DNA of 64,000 nt, taken from positions 333,786 through 397,785 of the forward strand of contig NZ_SNYH01000005.1 in the NCBI RefSeq assembly GCF_004363005.1. Reading direction: 5' to 3'. This document shows, in pieces, positions 15,597 through 26,023 of the stretch (within the stretch, counting starts at the first letter, position 1; each line of letters opens with the position of its first letter). Made by a program: the position numbers and the translations under genes. The notes under the pieces were generated by a model, which saw only the letters and a program-made list of their open reading frames with translations, did not search any database and had not been told where the DNA came from. This DNA comes from Tenacibaculum caenipelagi (GTDB taxonomy: Bacteria > Bacteroidota > Bacteroidia > Flavobacteriales > Flavobacteriaceae).

Positions 15597-15914
15597 ATGA
15601 ATTTTAAATCAATAAAAAACAAACCATCCTTTAAAATTGCCACTAACATTTATGTTGTTATACTAACCGTTTTTGTGGTTTGGATGCTTTTTTTTGATGA
15701 AAATTCTTACCTTACTCACAGAGAGTTCAATAAAGAAATCAACGAGTTAAAAAGCTGGATAGAATATCATGAAAAGAGAATCAAAAAAGATAAAAAAACT
15801 ATACAGTTACTCCAAGACTCTCTTCAACTAGAACGTTATGCAAGAGAAAAATACTTAATGAAGAAAGGTGATGAAGATATTTATATTATTGAATTTGATA
15901 CCATAAAAAAGTAA
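15597..15914 (+). CDS. FtsB/DivIC-like septum formation initiator
   Basis: A 105-residue division protein. It has a short cytoplasmic N-terminus, one membrane helix (about residues 16-34), a periplasmic coiled coil (about 42-78) and the C-terminal motif LERYAREKYLMKKGDEDIYIIE that marks the FtsB/DivIC family (ExxAREKY). In the divisome such proteins bridge FtsL and FtsQ/DivIB. It sits between udk and mutA with gaps of 1 base and a 1-base overlap. Confidence 0.9.
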   Translation: MNFKSIKNKPSFKIATNIYVVILTVFVVWMLFFDENSYLTHREFNKEINELKSWIEYHEKRIKKDKKTIQLLQDSLQLERYAREKYLMKKGDEDIYIIEFDTIKK

Positions 15915-17260
15915 TGAGCGATTATTTATTTAACGAATTCCAAGGTGTTAGTTCAGCTGAATGGAAACAAAAGATACAAGTAGACCTTAAAGGTTCCGAT
16001 TATAACGAAACGTTATTATGGAAAACCACGGAAAGCATTACCGTAAGACCTTTTTACACCAAGGAAGATAGAACTAACATAAAAGTTAACACTCCAAAAG
16101 AAGGTTTTGCTATTTGTCAATCAATTTTTATTGATGATGAAAAAAAAGCCAATACGTTTGCTATTGACTCACTTCAAAGAGGTGCTTCATCAATCCAATT
16201 TTTAGCAAAAAAAGAGTTCGATTACAAAGCTTTATTAAAAGGAATTGACACAAAAAATACCACAATCTATTTTTCGTTAGATTTTCTATCTTCAGAATTT
16301 GTTAAAAGCGTATCTAGCTTTATAAACTCTGACAAATATTACTTTAATACAGATGTTATAGGTCACTTAGCAAGTTCAGGAAACTGGTATTCAAACCTTA
16401 AAAACGACCACACTCAATTAGAAGAAATAGTCAATAACTCTAAAAATGCTATTTCTGTTAATGCTTTAATTTATCAAAATGCTGGGGCAACAATTACACA
16501 ACAATTAGCGTATGCTTTAGCACATGTAAATGAGTACTTGAATCACTTCGGAAGTTCAATCGCCAACAATATTCACTTTAATTTTTCTGTAGGAAGTAAT
16601 TACTTTTTTGAAATTGCCAAACTAAGAGCCTTTAGAATTTTATGGAGTTCTTTATTGAAAGAATACAATACTGAAGCAACCGCTCATATTTTTGCAGAAC
16701 CTAGTAGACGAAACAAAACCATATACGACTATAATGTAAACATGCTTCGTACAACTTCTGAGTGCATGAGTGCTATTTTAGGAGGTGTAAACACGGTAGC
16801 TAATAATTCATATGATAAAATATTTCATCAACCGAATGAGTTCGGAGAACGCATTTCAAGAAATCAATTATTAATTTTACAACAAGAAAGCGAACTTGCT
16901 GAGGCGCAAAATATTGCAGATGGAGCCTACTATATTGAAACCATCACACAGCAACTTGCGCAAAAAGCGCTAGAAATTTTTAAACAAATAGAACAAGGTG
17001 GAGGTTTCTTAAAACAGCTTAAAGAAGGTGTTATTCAACGAAAAATAAAAGAATCTGCTGATAAAGAGCAAGAATTATTCAACTCAGGGAAATTAGTCCT
17101 ACTAGGCACTAATAAAATTAAGAATGAGAATGATAAGATGAAAAACGATTTAGAAGTTTCTCCTTTCTTAGAAGTACGTAAAGAAAAAACCTTGATTCAG
17201 CCAATTATTCAAAAACGATTAGCCGAAAAGTTAGAACAAGAACGTTTACAAGATGAGTAG
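15914..17260 (+). CDS. mutA: Methylmalonyl-CoA mutase, small subunit
   Basis: A 448-residue non-catalytic or partner subunit of the B12-dependent mutase that interconverts succinyl-CoA and methylmalonyl-CoA. It aligns with the barrel domain of the large subunit (for example [21 protein letters not shown] corresponds to [21 protein letters not shown] there). It ends without a B12-binding domain: no DxHxxG motif is present. This short form is, as I recall, usual in Flavobacteriaceae, while actinobacterial small subunits are longer. Start overlaps the divIC stop by one base; end overlaps mutB by 8 bases. Confidence 0.92.
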   Translation: MSDYLFNEFQGVSSAEWKQKIQVDLKGSDYNETLLWKTTESITVRPFYTKEDRTNIKVNTPKEGFAICQSIFIDDEKKANTFAIDSLQRGASSIQFLAKKEFDYKALLKGIDTKNTTIYFSLDFLSSEFVKSVSSFINSDKYYFNTDVIGHLASSGNWYSNLKNDHTQLEEIVNNSKNAISVNALIYQNAGATITQQLAYALAHVNEYLNHFGSSIANNIHFNFSVGSNYFFEIAKLRAFRILWSSLLKEYNTEATAHIFAEPSRRNKTIYDYNVNMLRTTSECMSAILGGVNTVANNSYDKIFHQPNEFGERISRNQLLILQQESELAEAQNIADGAYYIETITQQLAQKALEIFKQIEQGGGFLKQLKEGVIQRKIKESADKEQELFNSGKLVLLGTNKIKNENDKMKNDLEVSPFLEVRKEKTLIQPIIQKRLAEKLEQERLQDE

Positions 17261-19316
17261 AAAAGATATATCAAACATACAATTACCTAAAAATCAAGAG
17301 CAAGCAAACAACTCTTTCAAGCACGAAGATTTTGTTGCTGGAATTGCTCCCAACTTACGTGGTCCCTACTCTACCATGTATGTTCGTAGACCTTGGACCA
17401 TTCGTCAGTATGCAGGTTTTTCTACTGCCGAAGAAAGTAATGCTTTTTACCGCAGAAATTTAGCCGCTGGTCAAAAAGGACTATCTGTAGCTTTTGATTT
17501 AGCTACACATAGAGGGTACGATTCCGATCATGAACGTGTTCAAGGTGATGTTGGAAAAGCAGGAGTTGCTATTGATTCAATTGAAGACATGAAAGTCTTA
17601 TTTGATCAAATTCCGCTAGACAAAATGTCGGTTTCTATGACCATGAACGGAGCCGTTTTACCTATTTTAGCTTTCTACATTGTGGCTGCTGAAGAACAAG
17701 GTGTTGCTCCCGAACTATTATCAGGAACAATTCAAAATGACATATTAAAAGAGTTTATGGTGCGTAACACCTATATTTACCCACCTACTCCATCAATGAA
17801 AATTATTGCAGATATTTTCGAATACACTTCTGAAAATATGCCAAAATTCAATTCTATTTCAATTTCAGGATACCATATGCAAGAAGCTGGTGCTACTGCC
17901 GAAATTGAATTAGCTTACACTTTAGCTGACGGATTGGAATACATCAAAAAAGGATTGGAAGCAGGAATGGATATCGACACTTTCGCTCCTCGTTTATCTT
18001 TTTTCTGGGCGATTGGAATGAACCATTTTATGGAAATTGCTAAAATGCGTGCAGGAAGAATGCTATGGGCAAAAATGGTAAAACAATTCAATCCAAAAAA
18101 CTCAAAATCACTAGCCTTAAGAACTCACTGTCAAACCAGTGGATGGAGTTTAACCGAACAAGATCCTTTTAACAATGTTGCTCGTACCACTATCGAAGCT
18201 ATGGCTGCTGCCTTTGGCGGAACCCAAAGCTTACATACCAATGCCTTAGATGAAGCCATTGCTTTACCTACCGATTTTTCGGCACGTATTGCTCGTAACA
18301 CACAAATATATTTACAAGAGGAAACGCATATCACCAAAACAGTTGATCCTTGGGCGGGTAGCTACCATGTAGAAAAGCTTACCGAAGAAATCGCCAACAA
18401 AGCTTGGGAATTAATTCAGGAAGTTGAAGAATTAGGAGGAATGACCAAAGCTATTGAAAAAGGAATTCCGAAAATGCGCATTGAGGAAGCCGCAGCAAAA
18501 AAGCAAGCAAAAATTGATAGCGGTCAAGATGTTATTGTTGGCGTTAATAAGTATCAACTAGCACAAGAAGATCCTCTACATATTTTAGAAGTAGATAACG
18601 AAGCTGTTCGTCAATCACAAATCAATCGATTGAATGATTTAAAATCAAAAAGAAATCAAGCTGAAGTTGACAAAGCTTTGAATGATTTAACTGAATCTGC
18701 TAAATCAGGTGACGGAAATTTATTAGATTTAGCTGTAAAAGCCGCAAGAAACAGAGCTACTTTAGGTGAAATTTCAGATGCTCTTGAAACTATTTTCGGG
18801 CGTCATAAAGCAGTCCATAAAACCATTTCAGGCGTGTATAGTAAAGAAATAAAAGACGACGAATTATTTAAAAAAGCAACCGAATTAGCCGATAAGTTTG
18901 CTGAATTAGAAGGGCGCCGACCACGTATTATGATTGCCAAACTTGGACAAGACGGTCATGACCGCGGTGCCAAAGTAGTTGCTACTGGTTATGCCGATTT
19001 AGGTTTTGATGTAGATATAGGCCCTTTATTTCAAACACCACAAGAAGCTACCAAGCAAGCTATAGAAAACGACGTACACATTTTAGGTATTTCATCTTTA
19101 GCTGCTGGACATAAAACATTGGTTCCTCAGGTAATTGCTGAACTTAAGAAATATGGTCGTGAAGACATTATGGTTATTGTAGGAGGAGTAATTCCTGCAC
19201 AAGATTATCAATTCTTATTTGACGCTGGTGCCGTAGGTGTTTTTGGCCCTGGAACCAAAATTGCGCAAGCTGCTATAGATATGTTAACTATTTTAATTGA
19301 TAGTATTGAGGAATAA
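17253..19316 (+). CDS. mutB: Methylmalonyl-CoA mutase, large (catalytic) subunit
   Basis: A 687-residue cytosolic enzyme. The barrel domain (about residues 20-520) has [25 protein letters not shown], which binds substrate. The C-terminal cobalamin domain (about 550-685) has the base-off motif DGHDRG (DxHxxG, in [15 protein letters not shown]), then GISSLAAGH and GGVIPAQD. Length is close to the usual catalytic subunit. It overlaps mutA by 8 bases and is followed 5 bases later by psd, so all are one transcript. Confidence 0.96.
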   Translation: MSRKDISNIQLPKNQEQANNSFKHEDFVAGIAPNLRGPYSTMYVRRPWTIRQYAGFSTAEESNAFYRRNLAAGQKGLSVAFDLATHRGYDSDHERVQGDVGKAGVAIDSIEDMKVLFDQIPLDKMSVSMTMNGAVLPILAFYIVAAEEQGVAPELLSGTIQNDILKEFMVRNTYIYPPTPSMKIIADIFEYTSENMPKFNSISISGYHMQEAGATAEIELAYTLADGLEYIKKGLEAGMDIDTFAPRLSFFWAIGMNHFMEIAKMRAGRMLWAKMVKQFNPKNSKSLALRTHCQTSGWSLTEQDPFNNVARTTIEAMAAAFGGTQSLHTNALDEAIALPTDFSARIARNTQIYLQEETHITKTVDPWAGSYHVEKLTEEIANKAWELIQEVEELGGMTKAIEKGIPKMRIEEAAAKKQAKIDSGQDVIVGVNKYQLAQEDPLHILEVDNEAVRQSQINRLNDLKSKRNQAEVDKALNDLTESAKSGDGNLLDLAVKAARNRATLGEISDALETIFGRHKAVHKTISGVYSKEIKDDELFKKATELADKFAELEGRRPRIMIAKLGQDGHDRGAKVVATGYADLGFDVDIGPLFQTPQEATKQAIENDVHILGISSLAAGHKTLVPQVIAELKKYGREDIMVIVGGVIPAQDYQFLFDAGAVGVFGPGTKIAQAAIDMLTILIDSIEE

Positions 19317-19321
19317 CAATT

Positions 19322-20200
19322 ATGCAAATAAAATTCATCGATAGAAAATCGGGTAAAATCATTACCGAAACACCTCCTGGTGAGGGGTATTTAAAGCTGC
19401 TATATAACAATCCGTTTGGAAAAATGGCTTTATTACCCTTAGTAAAACGTAAGTTTTTATCGTCTTGGTACGGTAAACTAATGAATAAACCTGGCTCTAT
19501 CAATAAGATAAATAATTTTGTTAGAGAGCTTCAAATAGATATGAATGAAGCTGAAAGACCTTCTGAAGATTATATTTCTTTCAATGATTTTTTCTATCGA
19601 AAATTAAAACCAAATGCTCGAGAAATCGAAAACGGTTTTGTTTCTCCTGGTGATGGAAAAATGTTAGCTTTTAAAAGTGTAGCTAATATCCATGATTTTT
19701 TTATAAAAGGGCGAAAGTTTACTCTTGAAGAATTTTTAGGAAACAAAGAACTAGCCAAAAAATATCAAAACTCTTCCTTAATTATTTTACGACTAGCACC
19801 CAATGACTACCATCGATACCATTTTCCTTATGACGGAACACCTTCCGAAGTAACCAAAATTAAAGGAAGTTATTTTTCAGTATCACCATATGCCTTGGCT
19901 TCAAACTTCACCAAAGTCTTTTGCGAAAACAAACGCGAGTATTGTGAATTAGCCACTCAAGACAAAGGAGATGTTTTAATTGCTCCTGTAGGAGCTACTA
20001 TGGTAGGGAGCATTATAGAAACCTATACACCCAACGCTCCTGTTAAAAAAGGTGATGAAATGGGGTATTTTGCTTTTGGTGGATCCACTATTGTTATATT
20101 AGTTGACAGCTCCAAAATTACTCTTGATCAAGATATTTTAGACAATACACAAAACAAGATGGAAACTTTTGTTAAAATGGGAGAAAAAATTGGCAAATAA
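19322..20200 (+). CDS. psd: Phosphatidylserine decarboxylase proenzyme
   Basis: A 292-residue membrane-associated enzyme that makes phosphatidylethanolamine from phosphatidylserine. The proenzyme cleaves itself to form a pyruvoyl group; the cleavage motif GGST is present at about residues 254-257 (in YFAFGGSTIV). Other stretches of the family are SFNDFFYRKLKP, VSPGDGKM (with the catalytic Asp), LRLAPNDYHRYHFP and VGATMVGSI. This is the long type with GGST rather than LGST. It closes the udk-divIC-mutA-mutB operon. Confidence 0.94.
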   Translation: MQIKFIDRKSGKIITETPPGEGYLKLLYNNPFGKMALLPLVKRKFLSSWYGKLMNKPGSINKINNFVRELQIDMNEAERPSEDYISFNDFFYRKLKPNAREIENGFVSPGDGKMLAFKSVANIHDFFIKGRKFTLEEFLGNKELAKKYQNSSLIILRLAPNDYHRYHFPYDGTPSEVTKIKGSYFSVSPYALASNFTKVFCENKREYCELATQDKGDVLIAPVGATMVGSIIETYTPNAPVKKGDEMGYFAFGGSTIVILVDSSKITLDQDILDNTQNKMETFVKMGEKIGK

Positions 20201-20269
20201 CACTTTTAATTTTAACAATTAACTTCTTAAAAATGATTGAATTCATAGGGTGGTTAAAGCTTTAATGCG

Positions 20270-20277
20270 TAAATTTG
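20270..20277 (+). promoter_or_regulatory. Likely -7 element of the ccsBA gene
   Basis: TAAATTTG matches TAnnTTTG and lies 29 bases before the ATG. No TTG is found at the usual distance. Confidence 0.45.
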
Positions 20278-20306
20278 CGTCGTTTTACACTTAGCAGATT
20301 TAACTG

Positions 20307-23300
20307 ATGAAAAAAATCTTAAATACCCTCTACTCTACTCGTTTAATGGCCGTGTTATTTTTTGTTTTTGCCATTGCCATGGGAGTTGCCACATTTATTG
20401 AAAACGATTTCGGAACACAAACTTCTAAAGCACTAATATATAATACTTGGTGGTTTGAACTAATTATGGTGTTCTTTGTTATAAACTTCTTTGGAAACAT
20501 TTTCAGGTACCAATTATATAAAAAAGAAAAATGGTCTGTACTATTATTCCACGTTGCTTTTTTATTCATTTTAATTGGAGCTGGTATTACTCGATATATT
20601 AGTTATGAAGGGTTAATGGTAATTGATGAAGGAGAAACAACCAACCAATTCTATTCTGAACACACTTATTTAAATGTAATTATTGATAATAGTGAGTTTC
20701 AAAAAACCACTGCTAATAAATTACTTTTATCTGCTTGGGGCAAAAACTCAGCAACTTTTAAAGAAAATTTTCAACCTGAAAAAGAAGGTGAAAATCATGA
20801 AGTTACTTTTAATTTAGTTGATTACATTCCTTGGTCAGAAACAAAACTTGTGTTAGATGAAAACGGAACAGAACACTTGTTTTTAGTAGAAAGCTCAAGT
20901 GGAACTAGGCATGAACACTACATTAAAAAAGGAACCATTGAAAACATCCATAACATTTTAGTGGGCTTTGAAGCACCTAATAAAGAAGCTGCATCTATTA
21001 ACTTCTTTTATGAAGACGGCAGCTTAAAAATGATTTCTAAGAATGATGGAGATTGGTTTAGAATGGCTGATCAAAAGAAAGGCTTGATAGTTAAAGATAG
21101 TGCACAACACTTTCAACTCTTAACACTTCACAACGTAAATGGATTACAATTTGTAGTTCCAAAATCTCCAGAAAAAGGAGAAATTAAAACTGTAAGAGGT
21201 AAAAAAGATGATAAAAAATACGACACTGTAATTTTTGATGTTACTACCAATGGAGAAACTAAACGCGTTGAATTTTACGGTGGAAAATTTAATGTTGACA
21301 ATCAACAACAATTCAGTATTGGCGATCTAAACTTTAGAGCTTGGTATGGTTCTAAATTATTACAGGCTCCTTTTAGTATAAAACTAAATGATTTTCAGTT
21401 AGAAAAATATCCTGGTTCTGAAAGTGCTGCTGCATATGCTAGTGAAATTACGGTAATAGCTCCTGAAGAAACCTTTGACTATAGAATTTTTATGAATCAT
21501 ATTTTAGATTATAAAGGTTATAAGTTTTTCCAGTCTAGTTATAAAATAGATGGTCAGCACGAACAAACACACCTGTCTGTTAACCACGATTTTTGGGGAA
21601 CATCAATTACATATCTTGGTTACTTCTTATTATTCTTTGGCTTAATCGCTTCTTTATTTGTAAAAGACACTCGTTTTTACGATTTAAAACAATCGTTAGT
21701 GAAAATTCGAAATAAGAAAGCTAAATTATCTGTAATTGCTTTGTTATTTTCATTGGCAAGCTTTGGACAACACAATTCTCATCAACCAAAACAAATTACA
21801 GAAGCGCAAATAGATTCTATTTTGAAAGCAAACAAAGTAGATGATAAACACGCTGCTCTATTTAGCTCTTTAGTCATTCAAGATGCTGGTGGACGTATGA
21901 AGCCTGCGCATACTTTTGCTTCTGAATTAGTTAGAAAAGTAGCCCATAGTGGCAAGTTTAAAGATATGGACCCTAGCCAAATTCTACTTTCTATTACAGA
22001 AAGCCCGATGCTTTGGGTAAATGTTCCTTTTATTTATCTAGAAGAAGGAAATACACAAATACGAGAACTATTAGGACTTCCAAAAGATACTGAATATGCT
22101 CGCTTTCTCGATTTCTACAACAAAGATGGTTCTTCAAAAATTAGCAATTTAGTAGTTGAAGCTGAAAAGAAAAAAATTCAAAATAAGTTTGAAAAAGATA
22201 TTATAAAAATTGAACGTAGAGTTTGGTTATTATCTCAAGCCTTAGGTGGAGGAATGTTACGTATTTATCCTATTCCTAATGACGAAAATAATAAATGGGT
22301 TTCGCAACCAGAAACATTGCAAGCGAATTTTAAAGGAACAGACTCAGTATTTGTACGTCAATCATTACCTGTATATTTGCAGTTATTACAAGCCTCGAAG
22401 AAGTCTGGAGATTATACTGAAACTAATAAAGTTTTAGATGGAATAAAAAAATTCCAACGAAAATTTGGTTCAGAGGTTATTCCTGCAAAGGATAAAATCG
22501 ATTTAGAAATAGCATACAATAAATTAAATATCTTCGTTAAACTTTCTAAATCTTACGGATATGTAAGTTTGCTTTTAATTGTATTTGTTTTCTTCCAAAT
22601 CTTCAACAACAAAACTTGGGTTAATACTATTGTTAAAGGGTTAATTGCCGTAGTAATTGTCTTATTTGTATTTCATATACTAGGTTTAGCTGCTAGATGG
22701 TACATAAGCGGAAATGCGCCGTGGAGTAACGCATATGAATCTATCATATTTGTTGGTTTAGCAACCATGCTCTTTGGTTTATTCCTTGGTAAAAAATCAT
22801 CACTAACCATTGCTGCTACTACATTCTTAGTTTCTATTATTTTAATGTTCGCCCATCAAAATTGGTTAGACCCAGAAATTGCCAACTTGCAACCTGTTTT
22901 GAATTCATGGTGGTTATATGTGCACGTATCCATAATTGTTGCGAGTTACGGTCCTTTTTCAATGGGAATGATTTTAGGGGTCTTTACTTTATTCTTAATC
23001 ATTTTCACCAATAAAAAGAACAAAAAGAAAATGAAGTTACACATAAAAGAGCTTACTGTTATCAATGAAATGGCCTTAACTGTTGGGCTAGTCATGCTTA
23101 CTATCGGTAACTTTTTAGGTGGAATGTGGGCAAACGAAAGCTGGGGACGCTATTGGGGATGGGATCCTAAAGAAACTTGGGCCTTAATTTCAATCATGAT
23201 ATACGCTTTTGTTCTACATATGCGTTTAATTCCTGGATTAAGAAGTAGATTTACTTTTAACTTATGGTCAATAATTGCTTATGCTTCTATTATGATGACT

Positions 23301-23453
23301 TATTTTGGAGTAAACTTTTATTTATCAGGCTTACACTCATATGCTAGTGGAGATAAAGTAATTACTCCAACATCTGTATATTATTCAGTTGCTTTTGTAA
23401 CTATTTTAGGAATTTTAGCTTGGATAAAAAACAAAAAGTATTATAGAAAATAA
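20307..23453 (+). CDS. ccsBA: Fused ResB-CcsA cytochrome c biogenesis protein
   Basis: A 1048-residue inner-membrane protein of the system II cytochrome c maturation pathway, which moves heme across the membrane and attaches it to apocytochromes. The N-terminal half (about residues 1-460) is ResB-like, with membrane helices near residues 13-30, 50-65, 75-95 and 430-450 around a large periplasmic domain. The C-terminal part (about 750-1045) is CcsA-like with several helices and the heme-handling WWD motif ESWGRYWGWDPKETWALI (about 942-959). A central soluble segment (480-740) links them. The ResB-CcsA fusion is known from Bacteroidota and epsilonproteobacteria. Confidence 0.95.
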   Translation: MKKILNTLYSTRLMAVLFFVFAIAMGVATFIENDFGTQTSKALIYNTWWFELIMVFFVINFFGNIFRYQLYKKEKWSVLLFHVAFLFILIGAGITRYISYEGLMVIDEGETTNQFYSEHTYLNVIIDNSEFQKTTANKLLLSAWGKNSATFKENFQPEKEGENHEVTFNLVDYIPWSETKLVLDENGTEHLFLVESSSGTRHEHYIKKGTIENIHNILVGFEAPNKEAASINFFYEDGSLKMISKNDGDWFRMADQKKGLIVKDSAQHFQLLTLHNVNGLQFVVPKSPEKGEIKTVRGKKDDKKYDTVIFDVTTNGETKRVEFYGGKFNVDNQQQFSIGDLNFRAWYGSKLLQAPFSIKLNDFQLEKYPGSESAAAYASEITVIAPEETFDYRIFMNHILDYKGYKFFQSSYKIDGQHEQTHLSVNHDFWGTSITYLGYFLLFFGLIASLFVKDTRFYDLKQSLVKIRNKKAKLSVIALLFSLASFGQHNSHQPKQITEAQIDSILKANKVDDKHAALFSSLVIQDAGGRMKPAHTFASELVRKVAHSGKFKDMDPSQILLSITESPMLWVNVPFIYLEEGNTQIRELLGLPKDTEYARFLDFYNKDGSSKISNLVVEAEKKKIQNKFEKDIIKIERRVWLLSQALGGGMLRIYPIPNDENNKWVSQPETLQANFKGTDSVFVRQSLPVYLQLLQASKKSGDYTETNKVLDGIKKFQRKFGSEVIPAKDKIDLEIAYNKLNIFVKLSKSYGYVSLLLIVFVFFQIFNNKTWVNTIVKGLIAVVIVLFVFHILGLAARWYISGNAPWSNAYESIIFVGLATMLFGLFLGKKSSLTIAATTFLVSIILMFAHQNWLDPEIANLQPVLNSWWLYVHVSIIVASYGPFSMGMILGVFTLFLIIFTNKKNKKKMKLHIKELTVINEMALTVGLVMLTIGNFLGGMWANESWGRYWGWDPKETWALISIMIYAFVLHMRLIPGLRSRFTFNLWSIIAYASIMMTYFGVNFYLSGLHSYASGDKVITPTSVYYSVAFVTILGILAWIKNKKYYRK

Positions 23454-23480
23454 GTTACAACTTTTTCTGTTAAAAAAATG

Positions 23481-23488
23481 TATTTTTG
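23481..23488 (+). promoter_or_regulatory. Likely -7 element of the following membrane protein gene
   Basis: TATTTTTG matches TAnnTTTG. A TTG inside this box opens the reading frame 10 codons early, which is why I prefer the ATG at 23516 as the start. Confidence 0.45.
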
Positions 23489-23515
23489 CAAACCGATAAG
23501 AAGAAAAAAACAACT

Positions 23516-24031
23516 ATGTTCAATAAAAATATAAAATTAGTTTTAGCCGCTTTAGTAACTGCATGGTCTGTATATGAATTTATACAAGGACATATCATGA
23601 ATGGAATATCAATACTTTTACTTGCTGGACTATTCATTTTATTATATTTCAAAAACGAATTTATTCTTTTAGCCTTTTTACAACTACGTAAACAAAATTT
23701 TGAAGGAGCTCAAAAATGGTTGGGCTATATTAAAAATCCTTCGACTGCTTTAATCCGAAAACAAGAGGGGTATTACAATTATTTGCATGGCATTATGTTG
23801 TCTCAAACCAACATAACACAAGCAGAAAAGTACCTAAAAAAAGCTGTAAAACTGGGATTGGCTATGGATCATGATTTAGCTATGGCTAAGCTACAACTTG
23901 CAGGAATTGCTATGACAAAACGTCGAAAAAGAGAAGCTACTAATTTAATGGCTGAAGCTAAAAAATTAGATAAGCATGGAATGCTTAAAGAGCAAATGCA
24001 AATGATGAAACAACAAATGAAGAAGATCTAA
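23516..24031 (+). CDS. Membrane protein with a TPR-like helical tail
   Basis: About 171 residues. Two hydrophobic segments occur near the start (about residues 5-20 and 27-48), followed by a soluble helical region with TPR-like pattern (LRKQNFEGAQKWLGYIKNPS; TQAEKYLKKAVKLGL; ATNLMAEAKKLDKHG) and a Met/Gln/Lys-rich end. I recall similar proteins in Flavobacteriaceae annotated as DUF2892 or hypothetical; I assign no function. It has its own likely promoter and stands between ccsBA and the polysaccharide genes. Confidence 0.75.
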   Translation: MFNKNIKLVLAALVTAWSVYEFIQGHIMNGISILLLAGLFILLYFKNEFILLAFLQLRKQNFEGAQKWLGYIKNPSTALIRKQEGYYNYLHGIMLSQTNITQAEKYLKKAVKLGLAMDHDLAMAKLQLAGIAMTKRRKREATNLMAEAKKLDKHGMLKEQMQMMKQQMKKI

Positions 24032-24090
24032 TTCTTCTTTTTATTGGTTCATTTTTTATTTTGTAACTTTAATCGCTAACAAAAAATTTA

Positions 24091-25995
24091 ATGACTAAAA
24101 GTCTAATTTTAAAAGCCTTAAACAAACACACCTCTAAATGGTTAGTTTTAATTATAGATATCATTTTAGTTTGTATATCTTTTGTTTTAGCCTATACTGT
24201 ACGCTTTAACGCTAGCCTAGATTTTGATTTCTATAGCTTATATTACCAACTCCCTTTTATTGCTTTAGTAGCGCTTATTAGCTTCCTTGCGGTCGGTTCT
24301 TACAGAGGTATTATACGACATACAGGAACTAGAGATGCTTTTAATGTATTTGTTGGCACCACATTGCTTTCAACAATAACTGCTAGCATTGTATTAATTA
24401 ATAATTTTTTTAGAGTTTTTCCAGCTTTCACTATTCCTAAATCTATAATAATTATCCATTATTTGATTTCTGTACTTATTTTAGTTATTAGTCGATTTGT
24501 CTTTAAAGCATTTTACGAAATTATTTCCACTGAATTAAGTTCAATCACTAACGTTCTAATATATGGTGCCGGTGATTCTGGTTTGATAACCTATGGCGCA
24601 TTAAATAGAGATACAAAAAACAAATATGAAATAGTTGGTTTTATTGATGATGATGTCAAAAAAATCGGAAAAAAACTAGATCGAATAAAAATATATGATG
24701 GAAAAAGAATTGATAAAGAATTCATCAATAGCAAAAAGGTTAATGAAATTATCATTTCTATCCAAAACATAAAGTCAGAAAAACTTTTATACTTAACAGA
24801 TCATTTATTTACACTAGGAGTTCAAGTAAAAATTGTACCACCATTATCAAAATGGATTGATGGAGATTTAGAAGCCAACCAAATAAAACAGGTTAAAATT
24901 GAAGATTTATTAGATAGAAAACCTATCTCTATAGACAATCCAATCGTTAAAAGAGACGTTAATAATAAAATTATTTTAGTAACAGGTGCTGCTGGTTCTA
25001 TTGGATCAGAAATTTCACGTCAATTAAGTTTTTACAATCATAAACACTTAGTGTTAATAGATCAGGCTGAATCTCCTTTATACGATCTTCAACAAGAGTT
25101 AATACAACAAGACCGAAAGAACTTCACCTCTATTGTTGCTGATGTTAGAGATCAGGTAAGGATGAATGAGATTTTTGAAGAGTTTAAACCACAAAAAGTT
25201 TTTCATGCAGCTGCATACAAGCATGTTCCTTTGATGGAAATGAGTCCTTATGAAGCTGTGAAAATTAATATTGGAGGCACAAAAAATATTGCTGATTTAT
25301 CAAAAAAACACAATGTTGAACGTTTTGTTATGGTATCTACAGATAAAGCTGTTAATCCGACCAATGTTATGGGAGCCACAAAACGAGTGGCAGAAATGTA
25401 TATTAGTTACTTAAGTAATTTGAAAAATCATACCACAAAATTTACCACTACACGTTTTGGTAATGTTTTAGGTTCAAACGGCTCTGTGATTCCTTTATTC
25501 AAACGTCAAATAGAAAATGGGGGACCTTTAACGGTTACTCATAAAGAAATTACCCGATATTTTATGACTATCCCCGAAGCTTGCCGATTGGTTTTAGAAG
25601 CAGGAACTATGGGGAACGGGGGTGAAATTTATATTTTTGACATGGGTAAATCTGTTAAAATTTATGATGTTGCCAAAAGAATGATTCATCTATCAGGGTT
25701 ACAATTCCCCGAAGATATTGACATAAAAATTACTGGTTTACGTCCTGGTGAAAAATTATATGAAGAACTTTTGGCTAATGGAGAAAATACTACTCCCACC
25801 TATCATGAAAAAATCATGATTGCTAAAAATCAGCCTATAGATTATACATATATTAATCGTAAAATAGAAGAGTTGTGTTTGTCCAACCAAAATCATAATA
25901 ACAAAAAAACTGTACAACTTATCAAAGAAATTGTTCCTGAATATATTTCAAACAATTCTATCTATGAAAAATTAGATATTTCTTCTAAAAATTAA
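24091..25995 (+). CDS. WbpM/PglF-type membrane-bound UDP-sugar 4,6-dehydratase
   Basis: A 634-residue inner-membrane enzyme of surface polysaccharide synthesis. Four or five membrane helices (about residues 15-140) lead to a first Rossmann-like domain (GAGDSG near residue 155) and the catalytic SDR domain with TGAAGSIGSE (about 298-307). The active site reads STDKAVNPTNVMGATK, with Met in place of the usual Tyr of the YxxxK motif, as in WbpM, FlmA and PglF. These enzymes convert UDP-GlcNAc to a 4-keto-6-deoxy sugar, the precursor of QuiNAc or bacillosamine. It heads the first polysaccharide block. Confidence 0.9.
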   Translation: MTKSLILKALNKHTSKWLVLIIDIILVCISFVLAYTVRFNASLDFDFYSLYYQLPFIALVALISFLAVGSYRGIIRHTGTRDAFNVFVGTTLLSTITASIVLINNFFRVFPAFTIPKSIIIIHYLISVLILVISRFVFKAFYEIISTELSSITNVLIYGAGDSGLITYGALNRDTKNKYEIVGFIDDDVKKIGKKLDRIKIYDGKRIDKEFINSKKVNEIIISIQNIKSEKLLYLTDHLFTLGVQVKIVPPLSKWIDGDLEANQIKQVKIEDLLDRKPISIDNPIVKRDVNNKIILVTGAAGSIGSEISRQLSFYNHKHLVLIDQAESPLYDLQQELIQQDRKNFTSIVADVRDQVRMNEIFEEFKPQKVFHAAAYKHVPLMEMSPYEAVKINIGGTKNIADLSKKHNVERFVMVSTDKAVNPTNVMGATKRVAEMYISYLSNLKNHTTKFTTTRFGNVLGSNGSVIPLFKRQIENGGPLTVTHKEITRYFMTIPEACRLVLEAGTMGNGGEIYIFDMGKSVKIYDVAKRMIHLSGLQFPEDIDIKITGLRPGEKLYEELLANGENTTPTYHEKIMIAKNQPIDYTYINRKIEELCLSNQNHNNKKTVQLIKEIVPEYISNNSIYEKLDISSKN

Positions 25996-26023
25996 ATTAG
26001 TACTTTCGCAAAAAAAATAATCA

